DNA of 38,362 nt, taken from the NCBI GenBank assembly GCA_023251755.1, contig JAHEYF010000019.1, positions 22,648 through 61,009 on the forward strand, in the 5' to 3' direction. Source of the DNA: Bacteroidota bacterium. Its GTDB lineage: Bacteria; Bacteroidota; Bacteroidia; B-17B0; Aurantibacillaceae. Shown piece by piece: positions 26,631 through 33,173 of the stretch. Under the pieces are notes generated by a model that was not told the DNA's origin, made no database searches, and saw nothing but the letters and a program-made list of their open reading frames with translations. Numbering within the stretch: position 1 is the stretch's first letter; the number at the start of each line of letters is the position of its first letter. Made by a program: the position numbers and the translations under genes.

Positions 26631-26643
26631 GAGATGTGAGATT

Positions 26644-26720
26644 GGTAACAGGTAGAAAGTACCTGGTATCAGGAAAGTAGTACACCTGCTACTTACGACC
26701 AGCCACCTGCTACTTTTACT
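26644..26720. repeat. Heptamer-phased array, locus G, after the lipoprotein stop
   Basis: Eleven 7-base words in exact phase. Left words GGTAACA, GGTAGAA, AGTACCT, GGTATCA, GGAAAGT, AGTACAC; right words CTGCTAC, TTACGAC, CAGCCAC, CTGCTAC, TTTTACT. The right words are roughly the reverse complement of GTAGCAG/GTAGAAA types in the left arm. It starts 13 bases after the stop at 26630 and is followed by an ordinary terminator. Confidence 0.7.
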
Positions 26721-26734
26721 GAAAAGAAATTTCT

Positions 26735-26775
26735 AAATAAAAAAAAGCAAACCGTTGGTTTGCTTTTTTTTATTT
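26735..26775. terminator. Bidirectional terminator between lipoprotein and cold-shock gene
   Basis: A 19-bp perfect stem with 3-base loop: AAAT, eight A and GCAAACC (26735-26753) pair with GGTTTGC, eight T and ATTT (26757-26775). It serves the lipoprotein gene (plus) and the cold-shock gene ending at 26790 (minus). Confidence 0.93.
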
Positions 26776-26789
26776 AGTGTGTATAAGAC

Positions 26790-26978
26790 TTAGGCTATGC
26801 TAACGTTTACAGCGTTAAGGCCTTTTTTACCTTCCTGCACTTCGTATACTACTTCGTCGTTTTCACGGATTTCTTCTTTTAATCCTGATGCGTGAACAAA
26901 TATTTCTTGTCCGTTTTCTCCTGTAATAAATCCGAAACCTTTGGTTTCGTTGAAAAATTTTACTGTTCCTTTATTCAT
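26790..26978 (-). CDS. cspA: Cold-shock protein CspA family, copy 2
   Basis: This 62-residue protein is a single cold-shock domain. RNP1 is KGFGFI (residues 13-18) and RNP2 is IFVHAS (26-31), the aromatic patches that bind single-stranded RNA or DNA. The family melts mRNA secondary structure in the cold or in growth transitions. It is almost identical to the neighbour at 27119, differing mainly at T12/A12 and in EVVYE/TVIYD. The ATG at 26978 gives the standard MNKGTVKFFN start. The 5' leader holds a 36-base block identical to the leader of copy 1. A strong bidirectional terminator follows. Confidence 0.96.
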   Translation of the reverse strand: MNKGTVKFFNETKGFGFITGENGQEIFVHASGLKEEIRENDEVVYEVQEGKKGLNAVNVSIA

Positions 26979-26995
26979 TTTGTTTTTGTTTTGTA

Positions 26996-27031
26996 CTCAC
27001 CGTTATGGCGAGGGGTTATTGTTTGTTTTTA
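26996..27031 (-). promoter_or_regulatory. Conserved leader element of the cold-shock genes, copy 2
   Basis: A 36-base block identical to 27324-27359. In RNA, CTCGCC (27012-27007) can pair with GGTGAG (27001-26996) with one G-U pair and a 5-base loop, about 18 bases before the ATG. Shared sequence and position point to a common regulatory leader or simply to the recent duplication. Confidence 0.5.
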
Positions 27032-27032
27032 C

Positions 27033-27112
27033 TTTTTAGTATTGAGATGTTAGATGCGAGATTTTAGATCATGAGTCGTCTCAATACTCAAATCTCAATA
27101 CTCACATCTCAC
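27033..27112. repeat. Heptamer-phased inverted array, locus F, between the two cold-shock genes
   Basis: Left arm words end in AG at 27039, 27046, 27053, 27060 and 27067; right arm words begin CT at 27080, 27087, 27094, 27101 and 27108 (CTCAATA, CTCAAAT, CTCAATA, CTCACAT, CTCAC), each 7 apart. The arms are complementary. It uses the same word family as locus E. It begins directly after the copy 2 leader and ends 6 bases before the copy 1 stop. Confidence 0.75.
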
Positions 27113-27118
27113 TACAAT

Positions 27119-27307
27119 TTAAGCCCTGCTAACGTTTACAGCGTTAAGGCCTTTTTTGCCTTCCTGTACATCGTATATGACTGTGTCATTTTCGCGGATT
27201 TCTTCTTTTAATCCTGAAGCATGAACAAATATTTCCTGTCCGTTTTCTCCTGTAATAAATCCGAAACCTTTGGCTTCGTTGAAAAATTTTACTGTTCCTT
27301 TATTCAT
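27119..27307 (-). CDS. cspA: Cold-shock protein CspA family, copy 1
   Basis: This 62-residue cold-shock domain protein begins MNKGTVKFFNEAKGFGFI, with RNP1 at 13-18 and RNP2 (IFVHAS) at 26-31. It binds single-stranded nucleic acid in the cytoplasm. The start is placed at ATG 27307; the frame runs to 27328, but the extra seven residues come from the conserved leader. It is upstream of copy 2 on the same strand, separated by 140 bases containing an inverted heptamer array and the copy 2 leader, so the copies may form separate units. Having two adjacent near-identical genes indicates recent tandem duplication. Confidence 0.96.
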   Translation of the reverse strand: MNKGTVKFFNEAKGFGFITGENGQEIFVHASGLKEEIRENDTVIYDVQEGKKGLNAVNVSRA

Positions 27308-27323
27308 TTTGTTTTGTTTTGTT

Positions 27324-27359
27324 CTCACCGTTATGGCGAGGGGTTATTGTTTGTTTTTA
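27324..27359 (-). promoter_or_regulatory. Conserved leader element of the cold-shock genes, copy 1
   Basis: Identical 36-base block to 26996-27031. The small hairpin lies about 16 bases before the ATG at 27307. Confidence 0.5.
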
Positions 27360-27755
27360 TTGTTACTCTTCGTTTTTGGGCGTTGCATTTCATCTATTAA
27401 AGCCTGTAGCTTATAATAAGTTTTAATTTTTGAAACGGCTTAATTATTTTTTAGTTATTCAATTAGTTCAATTTCCTTCAGGAAATTTACCTCGATTATC
27501 CGCTAAGAAAAGTGTAAACGTTATCGAATTGCAATTAGTAGTTACAAACCAGATTGAGATACAATCTTCATCAGAAGAGAACAAATGTAATCATTATTAT
27601 CTGATAAACAAATAATAATTAATTCCTGTCTAAATACTAAAATCTAACATCGCGTTATCCTACAGCATCTTTCTTTAAGTGCTTTTAAAAACAAAACACC
27701 CGGACAGAGCCGCATTTATTTTAATTCCGAATGAGGTAAAGTGAATCCGATGCCT

Positions 27756-27763
27756 TATCTTTG
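27756..27763 (+). promoter_or_regulatory. -7 box upstream of the MFS gene
   Basis: TATCTTTG at 27756-27763 is an exact TAnnTTTG, the same word as before grpE and the 83-aa gene. Start point near 27769, giving a leader of about 75 bases that contains the hairpin at 27783. No TTG at -33. Confidence 0.45.
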
Positions 27764-27782
27764 CGGCAGCATAAAAACTCTG

Positions 27783-27817
27783 AAAACCTCAGTGAATCCA
27801 ATACACTGAGGTTTTTT
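27783..27817 (+). terminator. Terminator-like hairpin in the MFS leader
   Basis: Perfect 12-bp stem AAAACCTCAGTG (27783-27794) and CACTGAGGTTTT (27804-27815) around a 9-base loop, ending in six T (27812-27817). It lies between the -7 box and the ATG at 27846, so any transcript from that promoter must read through it. It could be an attenuator or the end of a ~48-base RNA. Confidence 0.7.
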
Positions 27818-27845
27818 AGTTTGAACATTAAAAACAGTAAGCAGG

Positions 27846-29090
27846 ATGACACAGGAAAAAAAAACAAAGGAAAAAGTATTTACAAAATACCAGGTCTTTA
27901 TGATTGTCATACTGGCTATTATACAGTTTACCGTCGTACTTGATTTTATGGTCCTGTCGCCCTTGTTGCCTACCCTTTCAAAAGAGATGGTGATTTCCGC
28001 ATCGCAGTTCACAATAGTTGTTGCAGCTTATGCTTTTAGTGCCGGGATTGCGGGTTTGCTGGCTGCGGGTTTCGCAGATAAATTCGACCGGAAAAAACTG
28101 TTGATTTTCTTTTACACCGGTTTTGTTATGGGTACTTTGTTGTGCGCCATTGCCCCTACTTATGAATTTCTGCTTGTGGCCCGTATAGTGGCCGGTTTGT
28201 TTGGCGGTGTGATCAGCTCTGTAAGTTTTGCCATCATCAGCGACTTATTTAAAATGGAAGTAAGGGGGCGTGTAATGGGCTTTGTACAAATGGCTTTTGC
28301 AGCCAGCCAGGTTTTAGGGCTTCCCATCGGACTTGAACTGGCCAATAAATTCGGATGGCATTCCTGCTTCTGGATGATTGTAGTATTTGCGATCCTTGTT
28401 GGTGTTGTAATAATAATATACATGCAAGCAATTACCGGACACCTTAAGTTAAAATCAGACCGTAATGCTTTTCAGCATTTAATTAAAACCACCACACAAG
28501 TCAATTACCTCAAAGGTTTTTTAGCCACCACCTTATTGGCAACCGGGGGCTTTATGCTGATGCCCTTAGGCGGTAAATTCGCTACAAACAACCTCGGACT
28601 TACGGTTGAACAATTAACACCCCTGTATGCTGTTACGGGCGTATTTTCTATCATTTTCGGGCCGCTGTTAGGAAAGTTGAGTGATAAAATCGGAAAGTAC
28701 AAGCTGTTTGTAATCGGTTCGGTTATCGCCATGATCATGGTGTGCATTTATTGCCACAGCGGTGTAACGCCTTTGTGGTTAGTGATTACAATCAACGTTG
28801 TTCTTTTCATCGGAATTTCTGCCCGTATGATCTCCTCTTCGGCTTTAATGACGGCTGTTCCGGAGCCACAGGACAGGGGGGCTTTCATGAGTGTCAATTC
28901 ATCCGTTCAGCAAATTTCGGGAGGTATCGCTTCAATCATTACCGGTTTAATTGTGGTTGAAACTAAAAGCGGTTTACTCGAACGCTACGATATACTGGGT
29001 TATGTAGTAATGAGCAGCATGGTTGTATGTGCCGTGATGATGTATTTTATTAACAACTACGTGAACCGGAAAACATCGAAGGTTCAATAG
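27846..29090 (+). CDS. MFS transporter, DHA1-type drug/small-molecule exporter
   Basis: The 414-residue product shows 12 hydrophobic segments and the MFS motif A between helices 2 and 3 (GFADKFDRKKLL, residues ~77-88), with a partner GKLSDKIGKYKL between helices 8 and 9. Helix 4-5 has ISSVSFAIISDLFKMEVRGRVMGFVQMAFAASQVLGLPIG, typical of 12-helix drug:H+ antiporters (Bcr/CflA, AraJ-like). It sits in the inner membrane and exchanges protons for a small molecule that sequence does not reveal. The first ~12 residues are lysine-rich and cytoplasmic. The leader carries a terminator-like hairpin, unusual for a constitutive gene. Its stop codon forms part of the locus C array. Confidence 0.92.
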   Translation: MTQEKKTKEKVFTKYQVFMIVILAIIQFTVVLDFMVLSPLLPTLSKEMVISASQFTIVVAAYAFSAGIAGLLAAGFADKFDRKKLLIFFYTGFVMGTLLCAIAPTYEFLLVARIVAGLFGGVISSVSFAIISDLFKMEVRGRVMGFVQMAFAASQVLGLPIGLELANKFGWHSCFWMIVVFAILVGVVIIIYMQAITGHLKLKSDRNAFQHLIKTTTQVNYLKGFLATTLLATGGFMLMPLGGKFATNNLGLTVEQLTPLYAVTGVFSIIFGPLLGKLSDKIGKYKLFVIGSVIAMIMVCIYCHSGVTPLWLVITINVVLFIGISARMISSSALMTAVPEPQDRGAFMSVNSSVQQISGGIASIITGLIVVETKSGLLERYDILGYVVMSSMVVCAVMMYFINNYVNRKTSKVQ

Positions 29091-29177
29091 TTCATTCGTT
29101 TATTTGTTTATTCGTTCAATTGTTCATTCGGTGTCTATTACTAATGAATGAACAAATAAACAAAAGAGCGAATAAAC
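29082..29177. repeat. Octamer-phased inverted array, locus C, starting inside the MFS stop codon
   Basis: GTT-initial octamers start at 29082, 29090, 29098, 29106, 29114 and 29122, all 8 apart (GTTCAATA, GTTCATTC, GTTTATTT, GTTTATTC, GTTCAATT, GTTCATTC). The complementary arm has AAC ending at 29153, 29161 and 29177 (29169 is AGC). The first octamers overlap the last codons and TAG of the MFS gene (29088-29090). The right arm ends 11 bases before the stop of the convergent gene at 29188. Confidence 0.8.
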
Positions 29178-29187
29178 TGAATTTGAA

Positions 29188-29658
29188 TTATTTTTTCGTA
29201 CTGGGCAGTTCAGACTTTTCTCCGCGGGATTTTAAAAAAGGAAGGTTTAATTTAACACTGTGCCTTTCGTCGAGTACACCGTAACAAATAATGGTGAGCA
29301 ACACTAAACTAAGTGCGCTGTACAATATACCGTAATACCAGAAACCAAAAAAGCTATACTGGTAAGCATCTTCAGGGTTTTTGTTTTTATAAACAACTGT
29401 TACAATTTCTCCTTCTTCTAATTTCAGGTTTTCAATGCCCTTAATTTTATACGTTTGGTTGTTTACTTTGTATTCAAGTATAGCATAATAACTATCCGCG
29501 CTTTTACGTCTTCCTTCTGGGTAAATCACCTCGTAGCCCAGGCATTTTGCCGGGGTGCCTGATGTATCGTACAGAAAGGAGCCTTTATTCAAAAAATAAA
29601 ACAGCAGTATTAAACCGATTCCACTTAAAAATATATGTTTGCGTTTTAGTAGAACCAT
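29188..29658 (-). CDS. DUF3592 domain membrane protein
   Basis: The 156-residue product has an N-terminal membrane segment (IFLSGIGLILLFYFL, ~9-23) and a second near 110-130 (YYGILYSALSLVLLTIICYGV). Between them is a small extracytoplasmic beta domain (YYAILEYKVNNQTYKIKGIENLKLEEGEIVTVVYKNKNPEDAY), the typical DUF3592 pattern in which a Y/V-rich strand set is followed by a V-x-Y-x-x-x-N-P-x-x-A motif. The function of DUF3592 is not established. It follows the barrel gene across a gap filled by the locus D array, which ends 5 bases from its start codon. Confidence 0.82.
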   Translation of the reverse strand: MVLLKRKHIFLSGIGLILLFYFLNKGSFLYDTSGTPAKCLGYEVIYPEGRRKSADSYYAILEYKVNNQTYKIKGIENLKLEEGEIVTVVYKNKNPEDAYQYSFFGFWYYGILYSALSLVLLTIICYGVLDERHSVKLNLPFLKSRGEKSELPSTKK

Positions 29659-29663
29659 TCTTC

Positions 29664-29742
29664 GTTTTTTCGTTTACCCGTTTATCCGTTCAGTTGTTCG
29701 TGCAGAAAACTATTAAAAGAATAAACGAGCAAACGGATGAAC
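29664..29742. repeat. Octamer-phased inverted array, locus D, ending at a stop codon
   Basis: GTT-initial octamers start at 29664, 29672, 29680, 29688 and 29696 (GTTTTTTC, GTTTACCC, GTTTATCC, GTTCAGTT, GTTCGTGC). The complementary arm has AAC ending at 29710, 29726, 29734 and 29742 (29718 is AAA). The final base is adjacent to the stop codon of the barrel gene (29743), and the array fills the entire gap to the next gene. Confidence 0.78.
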
Positions 29743-30465
29743 TTATATCTTACATCCCAGCGTAAAAGCCAAATGAAAATTCCTTATGTACAAAGAACCC
29801 GGTGTAAAACTTTCCTGAATTAAAAAACGGGTAAGGCTGTATTTAAAATTAAGTTCAAAGAACAGGGCTTTGTGATTGCTTAAAAAGTTTTTTTGCAACC
29901 CTGCATTAAATGCTATAAAGGAAGAGCCCCGTGGATAAATGAAAGGGTGTTCAAACGAAACCTTTGTAAATCCGTCGAAAGGCTGCGATCCATCGAGGTT
30001 GGATTTTACAGCGAGGTGTGTTAACAAAACATACCTGAAATCGTAACCGAAGCTGGCGTATGGCGAAAAATGATTTTTCTCTTCCCCATGCGGATTAAAC
30101 CGCATCAACAGGGGCAGGTTAATTTCATTCATAAAAACGGAATAACGAAAATCTAAATTATTGTTGTACACCCTTGTTGCTCCATCCGGGAAATAATAGG
30201 AATTAAAATTAAGGCCGTGTAATAAATATTCGAGGCCGGTTAAAAAAGCCACCCGTTTGTTTATTCTTATCTCCGTTAAAAAAGAAAAATTATAGGCAGG
30301 GCTTGCCGTGTTTGAGGAAGTATGGTAAGGATTGTTTTTATAAAAGGACAAAACCGGCGCAAAGCCTAAGCGGTAAAATACTTTTTTATGCGCCACGTCC
30401 TGCGCCTTTGTTGTATAAGAGAAAACTACAACTAAAAAAAAGATCCGTAGTATTTTGTTAAACAT
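29743..30465 (-). CDS. Outer-membrane beta-barrel protein, PorT-like family
   Basis: The start is placed at ATG 30465, giving signal peptide MFNKILRIFFLVVVFSYTTKAQ; a longer frame from 30537 would read through an intergenic heptamer array. The mature part has ~8 alternating amphipathic strands with aromatic girdles (FYRLGFAPVLSFYKNNPY, FSFLTEIRINKRVAFLTGLEYLLHGLNF, INLPLLMRFN, LFFELNFKYSL) and ends in FTLGCKI. ProT/PorT-like barrels contain the motif INLPLLLR(F/Y), seen here as INLPLLMRFN. It is likely an 8-strand outer-membrane protein of unknown role; a T9SS part cannot be claimed from this alone. It lies 3' of the ABC exporter genes on the same strand. Confidence 0.82.
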   Translation of the reverse strand: MFNKILRIFFLVVVFSYTTKAQDVAHKKVFYRLGFAPVLSFYKNNPYHTSSNTASPAYNFSFLTEIRINKRVAFLTGLEYLLHGLNFNSYYFPDGATRVYNNNLDFRYSVFMNEINLPLLMRFNPHGEEKNHFSPYASFGYDFRYVLLTHLAVKSNLDGSQPFDGFTKVSFEHPFIYPRGSSFIAFNAGLQKNFLSNHKALFFELNFKYSLTRFLIQESFTPGSLYIRNFHLAFTLGCKI

Positions 30466-30474
30466 TGACATTTG

Positions 30475-30526
30475 TATATTGTACGCTGTATGTTGTCTCC
30501 AGACTGGATGCATAGTACACTGTATT
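30475..30526. repeat. Heptamer-phased inverted array, locus K
   Basis: Left words TATATTG, TACGCTG, TATGTTG, TCTCCAG are in 7-base phase from 30475; the right half reads as TAC-initial heptamers on the minus strand. The centre is the palindrome TCCAGACTGGA (30498-30508). It lies just upstream of the barrel gene and supports the shorter barrel start. Confidence 0.55.
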
Positions 30527-30545
30527 TTGAATCTCATTAACTACG

Positions 30546-30623
30546 ATACGAATTTGTACGAATATACTAATGCCATTTTATATAGTAACACACCCTGATT
30601 GGTATATTCGTATTGATTCGTAT
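30546..30623. repeat. Long inverted repeat of ATACGAAT words, locus H1
   Basis: 22 bases at 30546-30567 match the reverse complement of 30602-30623 at 19 positions; the three mismatches are together in the middle. Loop 34 bases. Each arm holds ATACGAAT and TACGAATATAC, so there is also a direct repeat within the arm. Confidence 0.75.
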
Positions 30624-30632
30624 TTACCAGAA

Positions 30633-30660
30633 AACTAAGAACTATGAACAAAGAACTAAT
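30633..30660. repeat. Heptamer-phased array, locus H2, ending at the permease stop
   Basis: Four 7-base words in phase: AACTAAG, AACTATG, AACAAAG, AACTAAT (30633-30660). The last base is the first base of the permease stop triplet on this strand (30660-30662). H2, H1 and K together fill the whole gap between permease and barrel gene. Confidence 0.65.
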
Positions 30661-32006
30661 CACCCCTTATAAAACATCCATTTCCCCAGTTCTTTCCAGG
30701 TAATTTTTTTACCGTACATTAAAATTCCGGTCCGGTAAATTTTTGCTGCAATCCAGGTGGTAAATATAAAACCCGCAATTAAAAATGTTACCGAAAGTGC
30801 TATTTGCCACAAGGGAACCCCGAAAGGAAGCCTTACCATCATTACGATGGGTGAAGTAAAGGGAATCATTGAACCCCAGAAGGCTAAATTGCTTTCGGGG
30901 TTTTGAATAAAATTAATAGACATCACGTAGCCTAATATAAGTGGTAACATCACGGGCATCATAAACTGCTGGGTATCGGCCTCCGAATCAACGGCTGAAC
31001 CAATGGCCGCAAACAAAGCGCTGTACAACAAATAACCTCCCAGGAAATAAATTAAAAAACAAACCAGTACCTCTGTAAAGTTTATTGTTTTCAAATGCTG
31101 AATCACTTCGATGGCTTCCATTTTCGAAGACATTTTTTCCAATTGCTCAGCATTCAGGTTACTGCCTTGTTTATAAACTATTTCTTTATTGTTTTGCAAT
31201 TTACCTGCATCATCCATTATTTTATTAAAAATCATAGCCGACGAAGCTGTTGTTAAAACAGTAGACAGAATAACCCAGATAATAAACTGCGTTAATCCCA
31301 CCATGGCCACACCTATTATTTTCCCCATCATCAACTGAAAGGGTTTTACCGAGGAAACAATCACCTCAACAATACGGTTTGTTTTTTCTTCCATTACACC
31401 GCGCATGACCTGCATGCCATATATAATCACAAACATAAATATCAACACTCCGCAAAAAAATCCGATAAACATCACATCCTCGTGTTTTGAATCAACAGCA
31501 TTTCCTGATTCGTCCATTTTCTTAGTTGCCAGGGTAACAGGCCTCCGGGCATTTTTTATTACGTTCGGATCAATATTATTGGAGGCCAGCTGAAACTCAT
31601 AAAATTTAGATTCCAACTGGCTCTTGATATAATTTTCGGTTGAAAAGCCGGGGGATTTTTTATAAAACAATTCTACTATTGCAGCCACCGCCACATTTTC
31701 ACTGTTATTGATGTGTAAGATGCAGGTAAAATCTGCTTCCTGAAACGTCTTGCAGGCTTCATCATAAGTAATTTCAGGGTAATAAAATTTAATGAATTCA
31801 TTGTCCGGAATTTTATTTTGCTTCACCACGCCCGACTCATCAATCACCATAATCTTTTGAGTTGTTTTATCGGCATTGGGCAACCACACCATAAATGTAA
31901 AAAAGCCGGCAATCAATAAAGGGCCGAGTATAGACATCACGATAAACGTTTTGTTCCGTACCCTTGTCCAGTATTCTCTCCAAATAATTAAACCTATTTT
32001 TCCCAT
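30660..32006 (-). CDS. ABC-2 type exporter permease (NatB/YhaP-like)
   Basis: The 448-residue product begins MGKIGLIIWREYWTRVRNKTFIVMSILGPLL with the first membrane helix at ~23-42. A large periplasmic domain (~45-190) follows, then a cluster of five membrane helices from ~190. The motif EEKTNRIVEVIVSSVKPFQLMMGKIIG near residue 210 is the NatB/YhaP signature, where the permease interacts with its ATPase. In the family such pairs export sodium ions or small compounds; the substrate here is unknown. The ATPase gene lies 23 bases upstream on the same strand, so the two form one operon and one transporter in the inner membrane. The stop touches an AACTAAG-type heptamer array. Confidence 0.93.
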   Translation of the reverse strand: MGKIGLIIWREYWTRVRNKTFIVMSILGPLLIAGFFTFMVWLPNADKTTQKIMVIDESGVVKQNKIPDNEFIKFYYPEITYDEACKTFQEADFTCILHINNSENVAVAAIVELFYKKSPGFSTENYIKSQLESKFYEFQLASNNIDPNVIKNARRPVTLATKKMDESGNAVDSKHEDVMFIGFFCGVLIFMFVIIYGMQVMRGVMEEKTNRIVEVIVSSVKPFQLMMGKIIGVAMVGLTQFIIWVILSTVLTTASSAMIFNKIMDDAGKLQNNKEIVYKQGSNLNAEQLEKMSSKMEAIEVIQHLKTINFTEVLVCFLIYFLGGYLLYSALFAAIGSAVDSEADTQQFMMPVMLPLILGYVMSINFIQNPESNLAFWGSMIPFTSPIVMMVRLPFGVPLWQIALSVTFLIAGFIFTTWIAAKIYRTGILMYGKKITWKELGKWMFYKG

Positions 32007-32029
32007 AGTCTTTTTATTAATCGCAATTT

Positions 32030-32983
32030 TTATTCCGTTAAATTACTTTGTGTTCCGGCAACTGTAAGTGTCTGGTTGACGGTTTGAATAAATATATCGT
32101 TCATGGAAGGAATAATTTCATTGAATGAAATAATTTCAGCAATCGGTAACACCGCTCCCAGCAAGTCGTTCGGTTTATTCCCTCCGTTTAGTTTAACGGT
32201 AACATGGTTTATATCGTCCTCCGTGTGTTTGGTCAGTATTTCCCCACCCGCCCACAGGGTATTGGCAAAAGCAATCATGCTGCCTTTAAAACTTACGGTA
32301 TAAGTATGCGTGCGGTAGCGTTTACGGATTTCCTTTACAGAACCGTCCAATATTTTTTGCGATTTATTGATCAGGGCGATGTTATCGCACAGCTCTTCTA
32401 CAGAGCCCATATTGTGGGTCGAAAAAACAATGGTGGCCCCTTTCTGCCTCAGTTCTAATATTTCGTTTTTAATCAGGTTGGCGTTGATGGGGTCAAAACC
32501 ACTGAAAGGTTCATCCAGAATAAGCAGGCGGGGTTCGTGCAACACGGTAACAATAAATTGAACTTTCTGTTGCATTCCCTTACTGAGTTCATCAACTTTT
32601 TTATTCCACCAGCCCTTCATTTCAAATTTTTCAAACCACAGTTTTAAACGCAGTTCGGCATCCTTTTTCGATAAACCTTTGAGGCGGGCCAGGTACATGC
32701 ACTGTTCCCCCACTTTCATTTTTTTATACAGGCCCCGTTCTTCGGGCAGGTAACCAATATGGTCAACGTGCTTTGCGTTTAATTTTTCACCGTTGAAAAA
32801 AATCTCCCCGCTATCGGGCCCGGTAATCTGGTTAATAATCCGGATCAGGGATGTTTTGCCGGCGCCATTGGGACCCAGCAAACCGAAAATTGATTTTTCA
32901 GGAATGTCTATACTAACATTGTCGAGGGCCGTGTGGTTGGAGTACTTTTTGACTATATTTTTAACCGATAAAATAGCTTGCAT
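32030..32983 (-). CDS. ABC transporter ATP-binding protein (NatA-like, with DUF4162)
   Basis: The 317-residue product has Walker A GPNGAGKTS (37-45), the signature LSKGMQQKV (133-141), Walker B LLILDEP (153-159) and the H-loop histidine in FSTHNM (188-193). The last ~90 residues form the DUF4162 extension typical of NatA-type subunits (LPIAEIISFNEIIPSMNDIFIQ). It powers export by hydrolysing ATP on the cytoplasmic face, pairing with the permease at 30660. A perfect -7 box about 116 bases upstream would give a leader that contains the locus J repeats. Confidence 0.95.
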   Translation of the reverse strand: MQAILSVKNIVKKYSNHTALDNVSIDIPEKSIFGLLGPNGAGKTSLIRIINQITGPDSGEIFFNGEKLNAKHVDHIGYLPEERGLYKKMKVGEQCMYLARLKGLSKKDAELRLKLWFEKFEMKGWWNKKVDELSKGMQQKVQFIVTVLHEPRLLILDEPFSGFDPINANLIKNEILELRQKGATIVFSTHNMGSVEELCDNIALINKSQKILDGSVKEIRKRYRTHTYTVSFKGSMIAFANTLWAGGEILTKHTEDDINHVTVKLNGGNKPNDLLGAVLPIAEIISFNEIIPSMNDIFIQTVNQTLTVAGTQSNLTE

Positions 32984-33001
32984 AATGGTGATTTAACGTT
33001 T

Positions 33002-33082
33002 AAAATTCAAAATTCAAAGAGTGATCCCCTTTTCATTCATAACCGAAATCGCTTTTGGGCTTTTGGCTTTTTACTTTTGGCT
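33002..33082. repeat. Heptamer words in the ABC leader, locus J
   Basis: AAAATTC twice in phase (33002-33015), then, after ~40 bases, GCTTTTG-type words at 33059, 33066 and 33073 in 7-base phase (GCTTTTG, GCTTTTT, ACTTTTG). If the -7 box at 33099 is used, they are in the 5' leader of the ABC operon. Less ordered than the other loci. Confidence 0.5.
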
Positions 33083-33098
33083 TCATGAAAGTATGCTA

Positions 33099-33106
33099 CA
33101 AATATA
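33099..33106 (-). promoter_or_regulatory. -7 box upstream of the ABC operon
   Basis: Minus-strand TATATTTG (33106-33099) matches TAnnTTTG exactly. Start point near 33093, leader about 110 bases to the ATG at 32983. No TTG at the -33 position. Confidence 0.4.
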
Positions 33107-33173
33107 AGTAAGAAAAATACCCGGAACCATTTTTACCACAGGAGTTTTACACAGGCTATACAAACGGTATTTT

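Larger units (their letters stand above)
27308..27845. other. Gap between divergent cold-shock and MFS genes
   Basis: About 540 bases. It contains the cold-shock leader (27324-27359), then ~390 bases of A/T-rich sequence in which I see no gene; a 61-codon frame at 27430-27615 has no family resemblance. The right end has a perfect -7 box at 27756-27763 and a terminator-like hairpin at 27783-27817 before the MFS start. Confidence 0.55.

Noticed and set aside
27430..27615. 61-codon open frame between cold-shock and MFS genes
   Set aside because: No family resemblance, no promoter or hairpin support, A/T-rich composition like the surrounding non-coding DNA.
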